This document shows, in pieces, positions 6,822 to 9,801 of a stretch of DNA of 9,801 nucleotides. Position numbers and translations under genes: made by a program. Origin of the DNA: Chitinophagaceae bacterium (GTDB lineage: Bacteria > Bacteroidota > Bacteroidia > Chitinophagales > Chitinophagaceae). The DNA lies in contig JACFNM010000145.1 of assembly GCA_019454915.1 (NCBI GenBank), positions 1-9,801 of the forward strand, given 5' to 3'. The stretch's first letter is position 1. Each line of letters starts with the position of its first letter. The notes under the pieces were generated by a model. The model was not told the origin of the DNA. It was given only the letters and a program-made list of their open reading frames with translations, and made no database searches.

Positions 6822-8528
6822 CTACCTTGTAAAAGTAAATATCTCCTCCGTCACATTTCCTGCTTCGTCCGATGCGCTGATTTTTAATTCATGATTACCG
6901 GGCGGGCAGTGTTCATCAAAACGATACAGAAAACTTTTCGCCTTATCATTCGTAAACCGTAACCATTTGCCATCCAGTTCTGTACGTACATTTCTTACAC
7001 TCCCCATATCATCCGTTACGTTAAAAACCAATTGGGATAACTTGCTTACGTCCTGCCCATCTTTAAAATTAACAGGGATAATCTTCGGCGGCTCCTCATC
7101 CAGTACCAACTGAAAGTTTCCAAAGCTTAAAAAACGGGCTACCGCCCAGCCGTTTTGCCATTGTACTTTTTTTATCTCCTTTTTATTTCCTTCAAATCTC
7201 TGCATAACTACCCGGTCCGCTTTCCCGGGGTCCAGGGTGGAGTCCGGTTTTATATGCACTACCAGCGCTTCCTGCAATGGTATATAGGCAGCGCCGATCT
7301 TATGGGTAGCGGAAACCACCTTCGGATTCGCTTGTTCAAACCTCTTATAGTTGATGCGCACCGAATCATACAAACCCTTTTCACCGATATAATATTCGCA
7401 GTCTTCTCCCCCCTCGCCTACATTTACCATAAAGGGATAAAACATCTTTCCCGGCAGGGCAGGGTAAGTTTTGGCAGCCGGTTTGTACTGTACTTTACAA
7501 TTCAATACAGACGTATTGCCGGCGGCGTCTTTTATCTCAACCTTTATCTCGTGGATTACCCCTTCTTTTAAAGATAACACGCCGCTACCGCCTTTCTTCT
7601 TATAGATACTGTTGACATAACCGGATAATTCCGACAGGTGTTGAAGGTAGGGACCACCGTTTGCCTTTGTTTTATAGTCAATATGGGCATTCATATAGCG
7701 GGTATTGTCATAGTGGATAGTATCCATGACAAAGCGGATGGTCTCTTTTTTATCCTGGTATAAGATACCCTGAAAAATACCATTGTGATTCGGCGATCCT
7801 GATTGAGAATCATAAGCAGATACGGCAAAACTTATTTTATCTGACGACACCGGGATAATTGCCGGAGTGGTCACATAACCGGTCGGCATTTTCTTCAAAG
7901 CGATCATTTTCGGTGTTTGTTCATAGGTGCTTCGGTTCCGATCATAGATGGCCAAGCGTTGGATTACCGGTGGTACATTATCTGCTACCGGCAAGCCAAA
8001 AAGCAAGGGATTTAGGTTAGCGTCTTTTTCGGTATCCCTGATTTCAAAATGAAGGTGCGGACCCTGTGAACCCCCGGTATTACCACTATAGGCAATCAAA
8101 TCACCTTTTTTAACAGGAAACAGATCCGGCGGGATGTCCAGGTAAACATTCCATGATTCCAGCTTGTATTGCTGCTCCTTTACATACGCTTCCAACGCCG
8201 GGAAAAAAGTATTCAGGTGGGCATATACCGTTGTGAGTCCAGTGGGATGATAAATATACACGGCCCGACCATAGCCAAAGGGCTCCACCTTCACCCTGGC
8301 GACATAGCCGTCTGCGGCTGCATGAACCGGGAGGTTTTCCATCCGGTTCGTTCTAAAATCCAGCCCCATGTGATAATGATTCGGCCTCAGTTCACCAAAG
8401 TTTCCCGCCAGCGAAGCGGGAATATCAAGCGGTTTGATAAAATATCCCTTCGGATAGATTCCGGTTGAACTATTCTGAGCAAAAGAACTTGTTGCCCAAA
8501 GCAACGTAAATAAAATAAAAACCCTCAT
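6822..8528 (-). CDS. Exported M23-family metallopeptidase with Ig-like C-terminal domains
   Basis: This 568-residue protein has a Sec signal peptide (MRVFILFTLLWATSSFA, cleaved before Gln18) and then an M23/LytM peptidase domain at about 25-180. The zinc and catalytic residues are present: His53 and Asp57 (HMGLD), His104 (YAHLN), and His158/His160 (GPHLHFE). M23 enzymes usually cut peptidoglycan cross-links, and with all ligands present this one is probably active. The remaining ~390 residues are beta-rich, with two D-x-A-G-N signatures (334-338 and 554-558) typical of bacterial Ig-like modules, so they may bind the wall or a partner. An in-frame ATG at 8540 would add MLIL in front. I prefer 8528 because it gives a normal signal peptide with Arg at position 2, but both starts are downstream of the promoter box at 8558-8565. 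It is probably the first gene of the minus-strand block. Confidence 0.92.
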   Translation of the reverse strand: MRVFILFTLLWATSSFAQNSSTGIYPKGYFIKPLDIPASLAGNFGELRPNHYHMGLDFRTNRMENLPVHAAADGYVARVKVEPFGYGRAVYIYHPTGLTTVYAHLNTFFPALEAYVKEQQYKLESWNVYLDIPPDLFPVKKGDLIAYSGNTGGSQGPHLHFEIRDTEKDANLNPLLFGLPVADNVPPVIQRLAIYDRNRSTYEQTPKMIALKKMPTGYVTTPAIIPVSSDKISFAVSAYDSQSGSPNHNGIFQGILYQDKKETIRFVMDTIHYDNTRYMNAHIDYKTKANGGPYLQHLSELSGYVNSIYKKKGGSGVLSLKEGVIHEIKVEIKDAAGNTSVLNCKVQYKPAAKTYPALPGKMFYPFMVNVGEGGEDCEYYIGEKGLYDSVRINYKRFEQANPKVVSATHKIGAAYIPLQEALVVHIKPDSTLDPGKADRVVMQRFEGNKKEIKKVQWQNGWAVARFLSFGNFQLVLDEEPPKIIPVNFKDGQDVSKLSQLVFNVTDDMGSVRNVRTELDGKWLRFTNDKAKSFLYRFDEHCPPGNHELKISASDEAGNVTEEIFTFTR

Positions 8529-8557
8529 TAGTATTAGCATTCAAATGTGTCAGGTAA

Positions 8558-8565
8558 CAAATCTA
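8558..8565 (-). promoter_or_regulatory. Bacteroidota -7 box for the M23 peptidase gene
   Basis: The minus strand reads TAGATTTG, an exact match to TAnnTTTG, 17 bases before the ATG at 8540 and 29 bases before the ATG at 8528. The nearest TTG upstream is 25 bases away, a little longer than the usual spacing, so the -33 element is uncertain. Confidence 0.6.
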
Positions 8566-9015
8566 CTCCTGATTGGTTACTCTGTAAAATCAATTTATCC
8601 GTAGTCGGTTTATCAGACAGCGCGAAAGATTGGGTTGCTGACCATTTAAGTCATAAAAAAATCTTAAATAGAGAATAATCCGGTTCCGCTTTTAGTCTGG
8701 CATTCTCTTTGAGAAAATAAGCATAGGGCAATCGGTATTTCCCAATTGATTTTATGGCTTGGGGTTAATGATTTTCGAAGATTCTCTTCCTTCTGCGAAA
8801 ACATTCGTGAAAGTATTAAAACGGGAGAAAATAGAGTCTGATAGCATGGTTCTTGTATTTTTCATCAATTATCCCATGGTTACCAATAATTGATATTAGA
8901 TAAAATACTATGAAAAGCCCAAAAACCATTACAGAGAGTATAATATTTTAGACTATAATACAGCGTTTTTCGTCTTTATATTGTCTACTATATTGTTGAA
9001 TCCACAATTTGAAAA
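8566..9015. other. AT-rich gap between M23 and the small plus-strand gene; no convincing gene
   Basis: This is about 450 bases between divergent genes. It holds the upstream part of the M23 promoter, an AT-only inverted repeat (ATTTAAG 8644-8650 with CTTAAAT 8663-8669), a stronger bulged hairpin at 8864-8894, and two direct copies of TATATTGT 12 bases apart (8977-8984 and 8989-8996). The only ATG-started frame of any size is 41 codons (8768-8893) with no recognisable content. I see no tRNA, exact promoter box or known RNA motif here. Confidence 0.6.
8864..8894. repeat. Bulged hairpin in the gene-free gap
   Basis: ATCAATTAT (8864-8872) pairs perfectly with ATAATTGAT (8886-8894). Inside it TGG (8877-8879) pairs with CCA (8883-8885) around a TTA loop, so the right arm is continuous and the left arm has a 4-base bulge (CCCA). 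That is 12 base pairs in total. No T-run follows on either strand, which argues against a terminator and leaves an operator or a structured RNA element as options. Confidence 0.5.
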
Positions 9016-9210
9016 ATGAAAGGCATGAAAAGAAAAATCGTACTGGCTTTGGGCATTATGATAGGAACAATAATCGGTACCTTTCGTGGAGAAACTGCAA
9101 AACAACGTTTCATCACCAAAGTGAAAGACAGGTATGCAGATGAGCGTAAGATTCAGCACCAGGAAATCCTGCTCGATGAATTCGAGCTATCGGCCTTCCA
9201 TACCGGTTAG
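9016..9210 (+). CDS. Small hypothetical protein with N-terminal hydrophobic segment
   Basis: This is a 64-residue open reading frame starting MKGMKRKIVLAL and ending at a TAG. Residues about 8-22 (IVLALGIMIGTIIGT) form a hydrophobic segment after a Lys/Arg-rich start, so it is either a short membrane anchor or an uncleaved signal. The rest is charged: basic around 29-37, then acidic near EILLDEFEL (50-58). I recognise no family. Support for it being real comes from a strong intrinsic terminator 26 bases after the stop, sense-like codon choice, and no competing gene on either strand. ATGs at 9016 and 9025 are both possible starts. There is no exact -7 box upstream; TATTGTTG at 8991-8998 is one mismatch away. 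It could also be a remnant of a longer gene. Confidence 0.5.
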   Translation: MKGMKRKIVLALGIMIGTIIGTFRGETAKQRFITKVKDRYADERKIQHQEILLDEFELSAFHTG

Positions 9211-9235
9211 TTCTTGCAAAAAAGATTATTTTATC

Positions 9236-9265
9236 AGACACCTGAATCTTCCGGTGTCTTTTTTT
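9236..9265 (+). terminator. Strong intrinsic terminator after the small gene
   Basis: AGACACC (9236-9242) and GGTGTCT (9253-9259) form a 7-base-pair stem with a 10-base loop, followed directly by an unbroken T-run to 9265. This is a textbook rho-independent terminator for plus-strand transcription. It ends the unit containing the small gene at 9016-9210 and insulates carB. Confidence 0.85.
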
Positions 9266-9488
9266 ATGGAATATAACGGAACTCTTTTCAATGCCTCTCT
9301 TATACGCCCCCGATTTCTTCTCTCTCCCATCCATTAATATAAGTATTCCCGTTCCATCTGCCTATTTCGCCGGATTACCAATGGACTCCATCCTTATAGA
9401 AAAGTGGTGTATCGCTGTCTTCTACCGATCTGTGCCATGTACAATTTATCCCCAAAATCACCACTTATTGAAATAATAGCCTTTTGAG
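9266..9488. other. Gene-free stretch upstream of the carB promoter
   Basis: Only short frames without coding character occur here on either strand. The one structure I see is a pair of 8-base inverted arms, AAGTGGTG (9402-9409) and CACCACTT (9459-9466), separated by 49 bases. Nothing else is recognisable. Confidence 0.55.
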
Positions 9489-9520
9489 TTGCCGATTTTA
9501 TCCTTCATCCCTTAACTTTG
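9489..9520 (+). promoter_or_regulatory. Bacteroidota promoter of carB (TTG / TAACTTTG)
   Basis: A -33 element TTG at 9489-9491 is followed, after 21 bases, by TAACTTTG at 9513-9520. The latter matches the Bacteroidota -7 box TAnnTTTG exactly and the spacing is within the known range. Transcription should begin near 9525-9528, leaving a leader of roughly 70 bases before the carB ATG. It is the best promoter in the window. Confidence 0.75.
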
Positions 9521-9597
9521 CCCGGTTTTTTCAGTTTCCTCTTCAGGAGGTTATACGGAATATTACCCGCCGAATTACTACAAATTGAATTATTACA
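9521..9597 (+). promoter_or_regulatory. carB leader with three phased imperfect repeats
   Basis: The leader holds three related elements: GAATATTAC (9558-9566), GAATTACTAC (9572-9581) and GAATTATTAC (9587-9596). They start 14 and 15 bases apart and the last ends one base before the carB ATG. An AGGAGG (9545-9550) lies 47 bases before that ATG, too far to act as its ribosome binding site. It partly pairs with CCTC at 9538-9541 in a small 4-base-pair hairpin. A regulatory role is inferred only from position and repetition. Confidence 0.4.
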
Positions 9598-9801
9598 ATG
9601 CCCAGAGACCATTCTATTAAGACAGTCCTGATTATCGGTTCAGGACCCATCGTTATTGGACAAGCCTGTGAATTCGACTATTCCGGCACCCAGGCGATTC
9701 GCAGCCTGCGTGAGGAGGGAGTGACGGTTATATTAATTAACAGCAATCCTGCTACGATTATGACCGACCCGATCATGGCAGACAAAGTATACCTGCTGCC
9801 G
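9598..9801 (+). CDS. carB: Carbamoyl-phosphate synthase large subunit, N-terminal part (3' end outside window)
   Basis: The first 68 codons of carB are present. The enzyme makes carbamoyl phosphate from bicarbonate, ATP and ammonia delivered by the CarA glutaminase, feeding pyrimidine and arginine synthesis in the cytoplasm. The N-terminus [21 protein letters not shown] (first 21 residues), then [11 protein letters not shown] and [11 protein letters not shown] at 47-57, is the highly conserved start of the CarB pre-ATP-grasp domain. The family is roughly a thousand residues long, so most of the gene lies beyond the right edge. The ATG at 9598-9600 is secure because the conserved sequence begins there. 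Its own promoter and leader lie upstream, so it heads a transcription unit. No carA is visible in the window. Confidence 0.95.
   Translation, partial: MPRDHSIKTVLIIGSGPIVIGQACEFDYSGTQAIRSLREEGVTVILINSNPATIMTDPIMADKVYLLP

Noticed and set aside
7155..7571. 138-codon plus-strand frame inside the M23 gene
   Set aside because: It is antisense to a well-supported exported peptidase and shows no family motifs.
8768..8893. 41-codon plus-strand frame in the gap
   Set aside because: No recognisable content or promoter, and its end overlaps the 8864-8894 hairpin; such a length is expected by chance.
9402..9466. 8-base inverted repeat with a 49-base spacer (AAGTGGTG / CACCACTT)
   Set aside because: Arms are short and the spacer long, so chance is likely; recorded only as content of the gene-free stretch.
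9134..9476. Plus-strand frames at 9134-9337 and 9291-9476
   Set aside because: The first runs through the small gene in another frame and across the terminator; the second has no coding character or start signal.
9516..9620. Possible Tyr-rich leader peptide before carB (frame reading [13 protein letters not shown])
   Set aside because: The frame has no ATG or GTG start and no suitable start after the AGGAGG, so a translated attenuator peptide is not supported; the pattern is explained by the DNA repeats.

Overview
The window looks like a chromosomal stretch from a member of the Bacteroidota, probably Chitinophagaceae-like; the phylum is well supported, the family is a guess. The evidence is three exact matches to the Bacteroidota -7 promoter box TAnnTTTG placed just upstream of genes, start codons without Shine-Dalgarno sequences, a DUF5606 gene (a family largely confined to this phylum), and exported enzymes of a type common in it. 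There are no insertion sequences, tRNA or rRNA genes, CRISPR arrays, phage genes or toxin-antitoxin pairs.

Layout. At the left edge (2-184, +) is the C-terminal tail of an unrecognised helical protein, followed by a Tat-exported sugar phosphate isomerase/epimerase-like TIM-barrel protein (255-1178, +). This faces a block of five genes on the minus strand, which are transcribed in the order: M23 metallopeptidase with Ig-like C-terminal domains (8528-6822), exported amidohydrolase (6730-5639), DUF5606 protein with a charged tail (5587-5021), M3-family oligoendopeptidase (4929-3199), and UPF1/IGHMBP2-like superfamily 1 helicase (3102-1204). A hairpin terminator separates the M3 gene from the helicase, and the helicase has its own promoter almost touching its start codon. 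A 0.5 kb AT-rich gap (8566-9015) follows, containing a strong hairpin. Then comes a small putative membrane or exported protein (9016-9210, +) with a clear intrinsic terminator, a gene-free stretch, and finally the promoter, leader and first 68 codons of carB (9598 to the right edge, +).

How the genes relate. They do not form one recognisable pathway. Three are cell-envelope enzymes (isomerase-like, amidohydrolase, M23 peptidase). The M3 peptidase and helicase are cytoplasmic, and carB starts pyrimidine/arginine precursor synthesis. The five minus-strand genes are probably two or more transcription units rather than one functional operon.

I found no convincing undescribed multi-gene system. 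The observations most worth a second look are three phased imperfect repeats in the carB leader, the near-leaderless promoter of the helicase, a bulged hairpin in the 8.6-9.0 kb gap, and the unassigned 64-residue protein.
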